Origin: Firm-13 sp037143795
GTDB taxonomy: Bacteria > Bacillota > Clostridia > Saccharofermentanales > Saccharofermentanaceae
Direction: 5' to 3'
Assembly: GCA_037143795.1 (NCBI GenBank)
Contig: JBAWXZ010000003.1
Coordinates: forward strand, 186,001 to 250,000
Length of the DNA: 64,000 nt
The translations under genes and the position numbers were made by a program. The notes under the pieces are model-generated. The model was given only the letters and a program-made list of their open reading frames with translations, searched no databases and was not told where the DNA came from. Below, piece by piece: positions 52,388 to 61,856 of the stretch. Every line of letters starts with the position of its first letter. The first letter of the stretch is position 1.

Positions 52388-54228
52388 TTAACAGCCATTT
52401 TCAGATTGGTATTATATTCCCTGTTCCACTGCGCTATCTGACTGACGGCATGAGTCATAACCCAATCACCGATCGGGATTATCGAGTTGATTTCTTCTGC
52501 TATCGGGATGAATTCTGCCGGACTTATAAAGCCTTTCCCGGGACAATTCCAGCGCAGAAGAGCCTCCATTCCGATAAGCTTTTTTCCGGGAATGGTAAAT
52601 TGGGGCTGGTAGTAGAGCATGAACTCTTTATCAAAATCCGCTTTTTTCAGATTGATTTCTATTTTATTCTTATCCCGGTTTTTTTGATTAAGGATGTCGT
52701 TAAATATAATTATCTTGTTATTACCTTCTTTTTTCGCCTGATACATCGCCATGTCGGCGTTGCGCAGGAGCCGGTCCAGGCTATCGGCATCTACCGGATA
52801 CATGGAAATGCCGACACTTACCGTGACGTCAAAAGTATATTCGCCCACCTGTATCGGTTCAGAGCATTTAAGTACGACTTGCTGCAGCATTTCTTGTGCA
52901 TCGCGCAGCGTTAATTTTCCGTTAAAGGCAATTACAAACTCATCTCCGCCAAGACGGGCAACCAAAGTGTCAGGTTTTTCGAAAGAAGTCAGCCTTTTGG
53001 CAAGTTCAATCAGAATCTGATCGCCGATATAGTGTCCATATGAATCGTTGATCGTTTTAAACCGGTCAAGATCCAGAAAAGCAAGAGCCATTTTTTCATC
53101 CGGCTCAAGCCGAAGCAGGCTCTTTTCCATTTCCTGCAGAAAATAGCGGCGGTTATTGAGATTTGTTACCGTATCTTTATTTGAAAGGAAATCGAGCTGG
53201 GTATTCTTCTCCATAAGTTCTTTGGTGCGCTCCACTATTTTTTTCTCCAGATCGAGATTGATTGATTTTTCGCGATCCAGCAGCTGTGCATTCAAAAATG
53301 AAGACTGTATGAAGTGGCTGACCGCATTATGGGCAGTAATAATCAGACCGCACATAAACAGATCGGAGAGGATCAGCCCCTCCTTCAGAATGACAGCCAG
53401 CGGTACTAAAAACAAGAACAAACCCTTGCGGGAATATCCCATATTGCTGACGCCTGAACGCTGTGTGTCTTCTTCGAAATAGGTAACAGGCACCATGCAG
53501 GCGCCGATTGCAATACCGAGCAGGGCGGCCATATAAAGGGCATCAATAAGGGAATTCGGGATATACAGATTTTTGAAATACATATAATAATAAGCGATGT
53601 CGGTAAGGGAATACAGGACAACGAATCCTGTAATGATCCTCAGTATGTAATGGATTTTACCGGTTCGCAAAGATAAATACCATACTGCAATTCCGATGAA
53701 TGTTGCGAAATCTATCATTATACTGACGCCTGAAATCCAGCCGTCTTTGACGGCCATACCGACATTATTCAGATCCTTATCGAGAAAAATAATCCAGATC
53801 AAAAAAAGAAAGCAAATGGAAATAGCAACAGCATCTACAAATAACTGAAGTGCGTTCCATTTAGTTATGGTTTTTGCCGTAAAAATAAAAAGACCGATTA
53901 TCAGGAAAATACTTGTTCCAAAATAAAGAAAAATGGCAATTTGGTTGTTATCCGGATTCCTTGCAAGAAAAATAGCATCAACAGCCCATAAAATATCGGC
54001 AAGGGCAAAAGACAGGGCAGCCAGGCTGAAAGAAAGCCAGACATAACGCCGAAAATCGGCCTTGCTGGCCTTCCAAAAAGTTCGGAACAGAATACCGAAA
54101 GAAAGCAAATCGCCAATTGGAGCCAGAATGTTCCCCCAGAAATCAGATTGGAAAAAGGTAGCTGTGAGATAAAGAATATAGAAAGCGCCGGCAGCGATGA
54201 GAATTCTGGCAAGGCTCCTTTTGTTCAT
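52384..54228 (-). CDS. Membrane GGDEF-EAL protein, interrupted in the EAL domain
   Basis: 614 residues from the ATG behind GGAG. Eight to ten membrane helices fill residues 1-300. A short coiled coil (EKKIVERTKELMEKN) precedes a GGDEF domain with FLDLDRFKTINDSYGHYIGD and RLGGDEF at about 423-431; the RxxD inhibitory site is missing. An EAL domain begins (YYQPQF, MEALLRW at about 554-560) but stops at LKMAVN, halfway through. GGDEF domains make c-di-GMP and EAL domains degrade it. With the EAL half detached the product may be a one-way cyclase. See the adjoining fragment. Confidence 0.85.
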   Translation of the reverse strand: MNKRSLARILIAAGAFYILYLTATFFQSDFWGNILAPIGDLLSFGILFRTFWKASKADFRRYVWLSFSLAALSFALADILWAVDAIFLARNPDNNQIAIFLYFGTSIFLIIGLFIFTAKTITKWNALQLFVDAVAISICFLFLIWIIFLDKDLNNVGMAVKDGWISGVSIMIDFATFIGIAVWYLSLRTGKIHYILRIITGFVVLYSLTDIAYYYMYFKNLYIPNSLIDALYMAALLGIAIGACMVPVTYFEEDTQRSGVSNMGYSRKGLFLFLVPLAVILKEGLILSDLFMCGLIITAHNAVSHFIQSSFLNAQLLDREKSINLDLEKKIVERTKELMEKNTQLDFLSNKDTVTNLNNRRYFLQEMEKSLLRLEPDEKMALAFLDLDRFKTINDSYGHYIGDQILIELAKRLTSFEKPDTLVARLGGDEFVIAFNGKLTLRDAQEMLQQVVLKCSEPIQVGEYTFDVTVSVGISMYPVDADSLDRLLRNADMAMYQAKKEGNNKIIIFNDILNQKNRDKNKIEINLKKADFDKEFMLYYQPQFTIPGKKLIGMEALLRWNCPGKGFISPAEFIPIAEEINSIIPIGDWVMTHAVSQIAQWNREYNTNLKMAVN

Positions 54229-54370
54229 GTGCAATCTCCGATCCCAATTTACAAGACAAAGTTGTCAGAATTGTGTCTTGCCTTCACAATTCAATTATAC
54301 TTCGGAAAACCGGAAATGGTATAACGGAAATTTTATATGATTATGATCGGGACAGCCGTACTAAGCGGAG

Positions 54371-55378
54371 TTATTTGACGCGGTTTTTGCCTTCATGCTT
54401 GCACTCGTAAAGATTGTTGTCTGCTTCAAGAATCATCTGCTTGGGCTCCGTATGGGAGCTGTATGCGGAAACACCTACGCTGACGGTCATGTTGACCAGG
54501 TTGTCGCCCAGATGCAAAGGATTATGCTCGACAATTGTCCTCAGGCGCTCGGCCAGCTCAACTCCGCCGGCATGACTGGTGTCCGGCATGATAAGCGCAT
54601 ATTCGTCCCCGCCGTAACGGAATACGGTATCAGAAGCCCTTGCATGGGCTGTCAGAAGGTTGGCGATGTATTTGATGGCGGTATCCCCATCGAGATGCCC
54701 GTAAGTATCATTAATCATCTTGAAGTCATCTATATCCAGTATAAGCAGGCAAAAATCCGCGGGCAGGCCCTTGTCGCGCAGCCGTTGATATATCTTGAAT
54801 GTTTTCAGTAAAATATCATCAAAATTCCTGCGGTTGTAAAGTGCAGACAATTCATCAATCACAGCAAGTTCCAGAAGTTTTGCGTTGGCCTGCTCGAGTC
54901 TGGCGTTGACGCGCTCGAGCTGCAGTTCGGTTGCTTTGAGTTCGGTGATATCACGGGAGGTACCCCATGTTCCCACGATCTGGCCGAGATCATTGTAAAG
55001 AGGATATTTCGATGCGGAAAACCATACGGAAGTGCCGTCATCGCGATCCCATTTTTCGACAATTCCAATGATCGGCTGCCCGGTACGCATGATTTCCTTT
55101 TCATCCTGAATCGTCTTTCTTACAAAAGGTTCAGGATAATAATCCAGATCACTTTTGCCTTTCAGACCGGAGGGATCAGACAAACCAAACTGAAGGGCAT
55201 GCGCCCTGCTGTTTAAGATAAATCTGGAATCTACATCTTTAAAATATATAGTATCCTGGGAATTGTTCATGATTGTTCGAATCAGCTGTGAGTCAGAGAG
55301 AACGGCAGTTTCCTCATTGGAAGGAAAAATGTCGGACAGCGAATTCGATTTGCTGGATTGGGAAGAATTCGAACTCAT
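54371..55378 (-). CDS. PAS-GGDEF diguanylate cyclase
   Basis: 335 residues, no membrane segment. A PAS domain (about 35-145: NNSQDTIYFKDVDSRFILNS, GTWGTSRDITELK) and a coiled coil (ELQLERVNARLEQANAK) lead into a complete GGDEF domain. The latter has LLILDIDDFKMINDTYGHLD, the active-site GGDEY at 256-260, and the inhibitory-site RxxD as RASD at 247-250, five residues upstream. It should synthesise c-di-GMP in response to a PAS-bound signal and be subject to product inhibition. The ATG follows GGGAGG. Confidence 0.92.
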   Translation of the reverse strand: MSSNSSQSSKSNSLSDIFPSNEETAVLSDSQLIRTIMNNSQDTIYFKDVDSRFILNSRAHALQFGLSDPSGLKGKSDLDYYPEPFVRKTIQDEKEIMRTGQPIIGIVEKWDRDDGTSVWFSASKYPLYNDLGQIVGTWGTSRDITELKATELQLERVNARLEQANAKLLELAVIDELSALYNRRNFDDILLKTFKIYQRLRDKGLPADFCLLILDIDDFKMINDTYGHLDGDTAIKYIANLLTAHARASDTVFRYGGDEYALIMPDTSHAGGVELAERLRTIVEHNPLHLGDNLVNMTVSVGVSAYSSHTEPKQMILEADNNLYECKHEGKNRVK

Positions 55379-55640
55379 TTATACCTCCCGCTATGTATCC
55401 ACAGATATGCGCCGATAAGCCTTTTGGAAAAACATTCGTGTTTGAAAATCATTGACATTATTATATGACAAATCGCATCAGATAGTATAGTAAAAATCAT
55501 AGTTTTTATTGCAGAATAGATATATTCACAATGAAAACAAGACTCTTTTCATGTGAAAACAGAACTTTGCATAACCCAACACACTAAGCTATAATTAAAA
55601 TGTATGTTTTAATGACATCACAATGAAGGGGACAAACTAA

Positions 55641-56888
55641 GTGCAAGAGGATGAAACAGTTAAGGTTGGCATTGGATTTGCAACAGGCCGGAGAAGTTTT
55701 CAGAAGGTCCTGAAGACTTATGTATATGGTTGGCTCGAAAGCGAGCTGCCCGGGAAAGAAAATGTTGAACTGGATTTGCTGGTCGCTTATGACCTGGAAT
55801 ACACCAATACGAAAATCAAAGATTATACAAATATCAGCAGGGACGTCCGCGATATAATCCACAAGACATACTTTTACAGCAGCAAGGAAATTGCCAATGA
55901 AGTCGATTACCTGATCGGCGAAAATGTAATCACTGAAAAAGAATCGAAATTGCTTTTTGGCGGAGGTTACGCAGGCAAACGAAATTCCATCCTTTACGGG
56001 GCAGTTAAAAACAAACTGGATTATCTGCTTTTTCTGGATGATGATGAATATCCGATGGCTGTCACCAAAACACGTGCTAATGCCGTGTGGGGCGGACAGC
56101 GAGTGATTTCCGATCACTTGAGTCATATCCCGGATGCCGATATCACGAACGGGCACCACTGTGGATATATTTCCCCTATTCCATATCTTTCCTTTAACGA
56201 CACATTACCGGAGTCGGATTTCCGGCTTTTTATCGAAGCGATCAGCAATGACATTGTTAATTGGGACAGCATTTCCGCCCTGATGAAAAACGGAGGCGCC
56301 ACCTACGCTGATGTCAAAATCCTCACTACAGATGAAGCGGAAGAAGTTCAGGAAGTGAACCACACAAAGTTCATATCGGGGGCCAATCTTGGCATCAACC
56401 TCACAAAGCCGCCAAGAGTAAGCCCGTTCTACAATCCGCCGGGCGCAAGGGGAGAAGATACTTTCCTGAGTACGTGCTTAAGTGAACGCAAAGTGATGCG
56501 TATACCGTGCTATACCTTCCATGATGGATTTTCAACATACAGCCATCTGATGGACGGGGTTCTGCCGATCCAGCTGATGTATATCAAAGCTGACAATGAG
56601 GCTGTTGTCACACGTTTTTTCAAGGCATGCATTGGATGGATCCGTTATAAGCCGCTGCTTCTTTACATAACCCAAAGAGATGAGTATGAAGACATAATCC
56701 GGCAGATGCGCGAAAACCTGCACGCCACGCTGCCCCGGATCTGTGCCTATTTCGGGCGGGATGACTTCATGGATATTGCCAAAGAACTGGAAAGGTTTCA
56801 TACAAATGTAAAAAAGCATTACAGCCAGTTCACCCAGACCCAGGCGGCGTGGGAAAAAATCATGATTTTCCTGTCGAAAGAGGAATAA
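55641..56888 (+). CDS. Glycosyltransferase-like protein, family not recognised
   Basis: 415 residues from a GTG behind AAGGGG. The middle contains KLDYLLFLDDDEYPMA (Asp133-Glu136), the DxD-type metal motif of GT-A glycosyltransferases. About 140 residues on, PPGARGEDTFLSTCL (Glu272-Asp273) resembles the ED catalytic motif of family 2 enzymes. The N-terminus VKVGIGFATGRRSF could begin the nucleotide-sugar fold. No membrane segments are visible, so it is probably cytosolic. I cannot place it in a named family or infer a substrate. It is the gene upstream of the reverse transcriptase, 304 bp away and with a separate promoter in between. Confidence 0.6.
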   Translation: MQEDETVKVGIGFATGRRSFQKVLKTYVYGWLESELPGKENVELDLLVAYDLEYTNTKIKDYTNISRDVRDIIHKTYFYSSKEIANEVDYLIGENVITEKESKLLFGGGYAGKRNSILYGAVKNKLDYLLFLDDDEYPMAVTKTRANAVWGGQRVISDHLSHIPDADITNGHHCGYISPIPYLSFNDTLPESDFRLFIEAISNDIVNWDSISALMKNGGATYADVKILTTDEAEEVQEVNHTKFISGANLGINLTKPPRVSPFYNPPGARGEDTFLSTCLSERKVMRIPCYTFHDGFSTYSHLMDGVLPIQLMYIKADNEAVVTRFFKACIGWIRYKPLLLYITQRDEYEDIIRQMRENLHATLPRICAYFGRDDFMDIAKELERFHTNVKKHYSQFTQTQAAWEKIMIFLSKEE

Positions 56889-57192
56889 TCAGGATTCGAA
56901 AAGCATATACGCAGCGCTGTGTTTTCTTTGCAGGTCACTAATATCATTAATTTGTTCAATCTTCTTTGTGCTATAATATAAAACATTCCAATAAAATTCC
57001 GAAGATACGTGAGTACCTCCGACAGGGGGAAGCCTGCAGCACAAAATTCTTTGGAGGTAGAGACTTCAGGTTCAACCCGGTATTGCTTACAGCAATTTCA
57101 AAAGGTTCTTCGGATAAGGGCAAGGAATGGGGGCTGTCATCTTTTTCTTCAAACAGGTGACAGTCCCTGCCTGACAGCGCAGGAGGGAATAC
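56889..57192 (+). ncRNA. Structured leader upstream of the reverse transcriptase (candidate RNA partner)
   Basis: An extended -10 (TGC-TATAAT, 56969-56977) predicts a transcript of about 200 nt before the RT start codon. Potential stems: ACCTCC (57015-57020) with GGAGGT (57053-57058); ATTGC/GCAAT (57082-57096); and GGGGCTGTCA (57130-57139) with TGACAGTCCC (57158-57167), ten pairs with one wobble. Small reading frames here lack support. RTs of retron, DGR and DRT types often use an RNA encoded next to the gene, so this is a candidate for such a role. Confidence 0.4.
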
Positions 57193-58437
57193 ATGAAATT
57201 CCTATTGCAGATCGATAGTCAGGAACTGGGGGCTTACCTCGACGAACAAATTGCACAGCAGGCGGACATTGGAATCATAATGACTTCACCTGAAGTCATA
57301 CTGCGTGCGGAAAAGTTCCTTTGCGGCGAAATCCGCCTTGGTATTCCGGAACGCTGCCAGATCAATAAAATGGGTACCGACAAAAAGCGTACCATCTATA
57401 TTTTTCCGCCCGAAGATCAGCTTGTCCTCAAAGTGATTAATTACTGCCTGTCCCGATGCAGTCTGGGACTTCTTCCGTGCTGCCTGGCTTTTCGTCCGGG
57501 CTACTGCGTACATGGGGCTTTTCGTTCTATTGTCCGCAAATACAAAGAGGAATACAGCTGCATACGCCTTGATATTACCAACTATTTTAACAGCATCCCT
57601 ACTGGAAATATGATCGCTGTTCTAAATAAGCGATTGGCACAATACCCGGAAGTTCTGACTGCCCTGTCCGGTATTTTGCTGGATCCGTGCGTTATTGTGA
57701 ACGGGGAAATACAAAAAGATCTTAATAAAGGAGTCATGGCCGGGATGCCCCTGGCGCCGCTCCTTGCTAATCTGTATCTGTCAGATTTTGACGGGGAAGC
57801 GAGGAAGTGGGTGCCGGTATATGGCCGGTATTCCGACGATCTGATTCTTTTCTGTCTTCCTGGGAATGTATCTGAGGTTTACGGGCAAACACGCCGGAGC
57901 CTTGCAGACAGGGGACTTATACTCAATGAGGGAAAGACGCGCATTGTCCCGCCCGGCGGCAAATGGGAATTTCTCGGACTCTCCTATCACAAAGGGGTTA
58001 TTGATCTGTCCGCCGCGACTATTCAGAAGATGAAAGGCAAAATTTCCCGCTCTTCCCGTAAACTTTACCGATGGAAAATTTCCAGGGACGCATCGACGGA
58101 ACGTGCTGTTCGTGCCCTTATCCGCAAATTCCAGTATAAATTTTACGGAAGCGGCAGGGAAGACGATGAACTCACCTGGAGCCGCTGGTATTTTCCGCTC
58201 ATCAACCGGACAGATGGAATTAAGACAATCGATCAATATTTTCAGCTTTGGGCGAGGTACCTTGCCGATGGCAGACACAGTAAAAAAAGTTTTCAGCAGG
58301 TGCCGTACGGCCTCCTGCAAAAATATGGTTACGTTCCTCTGGTAAGCGCCTTTCACAAAAGAGAGCGCGATCCGGCCAAAAAGAGATTTATCCGCGAACA
58401 GGAAGAAAAAGAAAGTGAGGAAAAAGTATGCAGCTAA
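57193..58437 (+). CDS. Stand-alone reverse transcriptase (group II-like, class unresolved)
   Basis: 414 residues from the ATG behind GGAGGG. RT motifs in order: KKRTIYIFPPEDQLVLKVIN (64-83), CLAFRPGYCVHGAF (97-110), the first catalytic Asp127 in IRLDITNYFNSIP, GVMAGMPLAPLLANLYL (180-196), the active site YSDD at 213-216, GLILNEGKTR (241-250) and KWEFLGLSYHKG. The GMPLAP motif resembles the PQGxxxSP of group II introns more than the SQ form of DGR enzymes. There is no HNH endonuclease and no intron RNA is recognisable. The tail (about 285-414) is basic and might act as a thumb/RNA-binding part. It overlaps the pirin gene by 10 bp, so it is not a recently landed element. Confidence 0.85.
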   Translation: MKFLLQIDSQELGAYLDEQIAQQADIGIIMTSPEVILRAEKFLCGEIRLGIPERCQINKMGTDKKRTIYIFPPEDQLVLKVINYCLSRCSLGLLPCCLAFRPGYCVHGAFRSIVRKYKEEYSCIRLDITNYFNSIPTGNMIAVLNKRLAQYPEVLTALSGILLDPCVIVNGEIQKDLNKGVMAGMPLAPLLANLYLSDFDGEARKWVPVYGRYSDDLILFCLPGNVSEVYGQTRRSLADRGLILNEGKTRIVPPGGKWEFLGLSYHKGVIDLSAATIQKMKGKISRSSRKLYRWKISRDASTERAVRALIRKFQYKFYGSGREDDELTWSRWYFPLINRTDGIKTIDQYFQLWARYLADGRHSKKSFQQVPYGLLQKYGYVPLVSAFHKRERDPAKKRFIREQEEKESEEKVCS

Positions 58438-59270
58438 GGACAATACGCAGAATCGTTACAGGAACAACGCAGTATGACGGAGCAGGTGTTAAGCTTGTCA
58501 GAGTGGTAGGGCATCCTGATGTAGAAGATTTTGATCCGTTTTTGATGATGGATGCTTTTGATTCAACAGATCCTGCTGATTATATTAAAGGGTTCCCCTG
58601 GCATCCGCATCGCGGGATTGAGACAGTTACGTACCTTATTCACGGCGATATTGAACACGGCGACAGTCTTGGAAATAAGGGCAGTATCCTGGATGGCGGC
58701 TGTCAGTGGATGACCGCGGGCGGCGGCATCCTGCATCAGGAAATGCCGCAGGCAGCGGACCGCATGCTGGGGGTTCAGCTCTGGCTGAACCTGCCGAAAA
58801 AAGATAAAATGACGGACCCCGCGTATCACGATATCAGGGCGGACATGGTTCCGGAAATGGAAGAGGACGGCTGTACAATCCGGGTCATTGCCGGGCAGTA
58901 CAAAGGGCGTGCAGGCGCTGCACAGGGCAGTCATGTCGATATGACATTTTTGGATGTCGATATGCAGGGTGAAGCGAGTATCAAAATAGAAACCAACAGG
59001 GACAGCACACTTTTTGTTTATATTATTGAGGGTGAGGGCTGGTTCTCAAAGACTGAGGATAAGCTTCTTTACAGCAGAAGAGCGGTGCTCTTTAATGAAG
59101 GGGATGCCCTGTTTGCAAGGGCTTCCGGAAAAGGAATGCGGTTTCTCTTTTTTTCAGGTGCTCCGCTTAAAGAACCGGTTGCCTGGGGCGGACCGATTGT
59201 TATGAATACCCGGGAAGAGCTGATGCAGGCATTCCGGGAAATCGACGAAGGCACTTTTGTAAAGAAATGA
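58428..59270 (+). CDS. Pirin family bicupin protein
   Basis: 280 residues with two cupin domains. The N-terminal metal-binding set is in FPWHPHRGIETVTYLIHGDI with EHGDS (His, His, His, Glu), then GGGILHQEMPQA. The second cupin lies from about 170 to 280. Bacterial pirins include quercetin 2,3-dioxygenase-like enzymes and redox-responsive regulators, and this sequence does not decide between them. It overlaps the end of the reverse transcriptase gene by 10 bp and is therefore probably cotranscribed with it, which is unusual. Confidence 0.9.
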   Translation: MQLRTIRRIVTGTTQYDGAGVKLVRVVGHPDVEDFDPFLMMDAFDSTDPADYIKGFPWHPHRGIETVTYLIHGDIEHGDSLGNKGSILDGGCQWMTAGGGILHQEMPQAADRMLGVQLWLNLPKKDKMTDPAYHDIRADMVPEMEEDGCTIRVIAGQYKGRAGAAQGSHVDMTFLDVDMQGEASIKIETNRDSTLFVYIIEGEGWFSKTEDKLLYSRRAVLFNEGDALFARASGKGMRFLFFSGAPLKEPVAWGGPIVMNTREELMQAFREIDEGTFVKK

Positions 59271-59411
59271 TCATGAATTTATGCTATATTGCTACTTACA
59301 AAGCACCGTTCGGGATAAAATTCCGATAGAGGAGCTAAATACTTATTTCGTGTTATCTGACAGCCGGATTACCGGCTTCGGAAGAACAAAGATATTTTGG
59401 AGGTAGTTGAT

Positions 59412-60611
59412 ATGGGTAAGGCATTAATAATTGGCTGCGGCGGTGTTGCGGGTGTAACCATTCACAAATGCTGTCAGAACAGCGATGTTTTTGAAGAGAT
59501 CTGCATTGCCAGCAGAACCAAATCAAAGTGTGACGCAATCAAGGCCAGGCTGGACGGCGGCAGGACCAAAATCAGTACGGCTCAGGTCAACGCGGATCAT
59601 GTGGACGAACTGGTAGCACTGATCAATCAGTTTAATCCGGATGTAGTCATCAACCTTGCCCTGCCGTATCAGGATCTGACCATTATGGATGCATGCCTGG
59701 CGACTAAGACAAATTATGTCGATACGGCAAATTATGAACCCCTCGATGATGCGAAATTCGAATACAGCTGGCAGTGGGCGTACAAGGAACGTTTTGAAAA
59801 AGCCGGAATCACGGCACTTCTCGGAAGCGGCTTTGATCCCGGTGTTACCGGCGTTTTTTCCGCCTATGCGCTGAAACACCAGTTTGACGAAATCAACTAT
59901 ATTGATATTCTCGATGCAAATGCAGGCGACCACGGGTATCCCTTCGCGACTAATTTCAATCCGGAGATCAACATCCGCGAGATCACCGCTAAGGGCAGTT
60001 ATTGGGAGAACGGCCATTGGGTGGAGACCGAACCGATGGAGATAAAGAGAGAGTATAATTTTCCGGAAATCGGGATGAAGGATATGTATCTTCTGCATCA
60101 CGAAGAACTGGAATCATTGGCGCTTAATATCACCGGCATCCGTCGCATCCGCTTTTTTATGACCTTTGGGCAGAGTTACCTGACACACCTGAGGTGCCTG
60201 GAGAATGTCGGAATGACATCGATCGAGCCGATTGATTTTAACGGGCAGATGATTGTCCCGCTCCAATTCCTGAAGGCCGTCCTTCCGGATCCGGCGTCCC
60301 TCGGACCGCGTACCAAAGGCAAAACCAACATCGGATGTATTTTCCAGGGAATAAAGGATGGCAAACCGAAGACATACTATATATATAATGTCTGTGATCA
60401 TCAGGAGTGCTACCGGGAAGTCGGCTCCCAGGCCATCTCCTATACTACGGGTGTTCCGGCGATGATCGGTGCAATGCTCGTGATGAACGGGACATGGCAG
60501 AGACCGGGAGTACACAACATTGAGGAATTTGATCCGGATCCGTTCATGGAGGCGCTTAATAAATGGGGCCTTCCGTGGCAGGAAAGCTTTACGCCTGACC
60601 TTGTGGATTAA
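59412..60611 (+). CDS. Carboxynorspermidine dehydrogenase (saccharopine dehydrogenase-like)
   Basis: 399 residues from the ATG behind GGAGG. N-terminal Rossmann motif ALIIGCGGVAGVTIHKC and later ALPYQDLTIMDACL, TNYVDTANYE and GSGFDPGVTGVFSAYA are those of saccharopine-dehydrogenase-family enzymes acting in polyamine synthesis. It condenses aspartate semialdehyde with putrescine or 1,3-diaminopropane using NADPH to form carboxyspermidine or carboxynorspermidine. The partner decarboxylase gene starts 28 bp downstream, which supports this assignment over lysine metabolism. Confidence 0.9.
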   Translation: MGKALIIGCGGVAGVTIHKCCQNSDVFEEICIASRTKSKCDAIKARLDGGRTKISTAQVNADHVDELVALINQFNPDVVINLALPYQDLTIMDACLATKTNYVDTANYEPLDDAKFEYSWQWAYKERFEKAGITALLGSGFDPGVTGVFSAYALKHQFDEINYIDILDANAGDHGYPFATNFNPEINIREITAKGSYWENGHWVETEPMEIKREYNFPEIGMKDMYLLHHEELESLALNITGIRRIRFFMTFGQSYLTHLRCLENVGMTSIEPIDFNGQMIVPLQFLKAVLPDPASLGPRTKGKTNIGCIFQGIKDGKPKTYYIYNVCDHQECYREVGSQAISYTTGVPAMIGAMLVMNGTWQRPGVHNIEEFDPDPFMEALNKWGLPWQESFTPDLVD

Positions 60612-60638
60612 CTAAATGACAGATGTTAGGATTATTGG

Positions 60639-61793
60639 ATGAGCATTAATAAAAATATCGGCATTGATTTTGATTTGAATCAGCTTTCCACGCCGTATTA
60701 TGTCGTGGACGAAAAGCTGCTGATTCATAACCTGGAGATTCTTAAGAGTGTGGCGGGCCGGACCGGCTGCCGCATTCTTCTTGCGCAGAAAGCCTTCTCG
60801 ATGTTCCATTTCTATCCGCTCATCGGGAAGTACCTTGACGGGACAACGGCAAGCGGACTTTTTGAGGCAAAGCTCGGATCGGAAGAGATGGGCAGGGAGA
60901 CACATATTTTTTCGCCTGCCTATAAGGACGGCGAGTTCGGTGAAATCCTTGCTGTATGCGGCCACATCAGTTTCAATTCTTTTTCGCAGTGGCAAAAATT
61001 CCGTACACGCGCCCTTGAAGCCGGCAAAAAATGCGGTATCCGGATCAATCCGGAATGTTCTACGCAGGAACATGGCATATATGATCCGTGTTCTCCAGGA
61101 TCCCGTCTCGGTGTGCCGTTGAATCAATTCAGGGAGGATCAGCTCTCGGGGATCAGCGGACTGCATTTCCATACGCTGTGTGAGCAAAATGCGGATGCAC
61201 TTGTATCAACGCTTGAAGCAGTCGAAGCAAAATTCGGTAAATACCTTCATCAGATGGAGTGGCTCAATATTGGCGGGGGGCATCACATTACGCGTCCCGA
61301 CTATGATGTCGAGCTGCTGATAAGCACGCTGAACCGGCTTAAAAACACTTATCATGTGCAGGTTTATGTCGAACCGGGAGAAGCGGTCGCCCTGAACACG
61401 GGATATCTTGTGAGTGAAGTGGTGGATCTTCTATATAACGGCATGAATATTGCAGTACTTGATGCGTCCGCTGCCTGCCATATGCCGGATGTACTCGAGA
61501 TGCCTTACCGGCCGCAAATTACGGGTGCGGGATTGCCTTCCGAAAAGGCATGCACCTATCGTCTGGGCGGACCGACGTGTCTCGCGGGGGACGTCATTGG
61601 AGACTATTCATTTGATTATCCGCTTCAGATCGGGGACAGGCTGGTTTTTAATGATATGGCAATCTACTCCATGGTAAAAAACAATACTTTCAATGGCATC
61701 GCCCTGCCTTCGATTGCGTTTGTGGACCAGGATAGAAATGTCAGACTGATTCGAAGCTTTGGATATCAGGATTTTAAGGGAAGACTCTCCTGA
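60639..61793 (+). CDS. nspC: Carboxynorspermidine decarboxylase
   Basis: 384 residues, a PLP enzyme of the alanine racemase/ornithine decarboxylase fold. The PLP lysine is in ILLAQKAFSMF. RINPECSTQEHGIYDP, SRLGVPLNQF, GLHFHTLCEQ and LNIGGGHHITRPDYD are typical of NspC, and the C-terminal GPTCLAGDVIGDYSF carries the substrate-side cysteine. It removes CO2 from carboxy(nor)spermidine to give spermidine or norspermidine. With the preceding gene it forms the alternative aspartate-semialdehyde-dependent polyamine pathway common in gut bacteria. Confidence 0.94.
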   Translation: MSINKNIGIDFDLNQLSTPYYVVDEKLLIHNLEILKSVAGRTGCRILLAQKAFSMFHFYPLIGKYLDGTTASGLFEAKLGSEEMGRETHIFSPAYKDGEFGEILAVCGHISFNSFSQWQKFRTRALEAGKKCGIRINPECSTQEHGIYDPCSPGSRLGVPLNQFREDQLSGISGLHFHTLCEQNADALVSTLEAVEAKFGKYLHQMEWLNIGGGHHITRPDYDVELLISTLNRLKNTYHVQVYVEPGEAVALNTGYLVSEVVDLLYNGMNIAVLDASAACHMPDVLEMPYRPQITGAGLPSEKACTYRLGGPTCLAGDVIGDYSFDYPLQIGDRLVFNDMAIYSMVKNNTFNGIALPSIAFVDQDRNVRLIRSFGYQDFKGRLS

Positions 61794-61856
61794 CTCCAAA
61801 TGGTTCAGCGCGTTCATTATTCATGCCATACAGTTAATTCCTGTATCAAAACATAC

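Noticed and set aside
57061..57100. GGTTCAACCC, resembling a tRNA T-loop, upstream of the reverse transcriptase
   Set aside because: The flanking bases do not form a T-stem, anticodon arm or acceptor stem.
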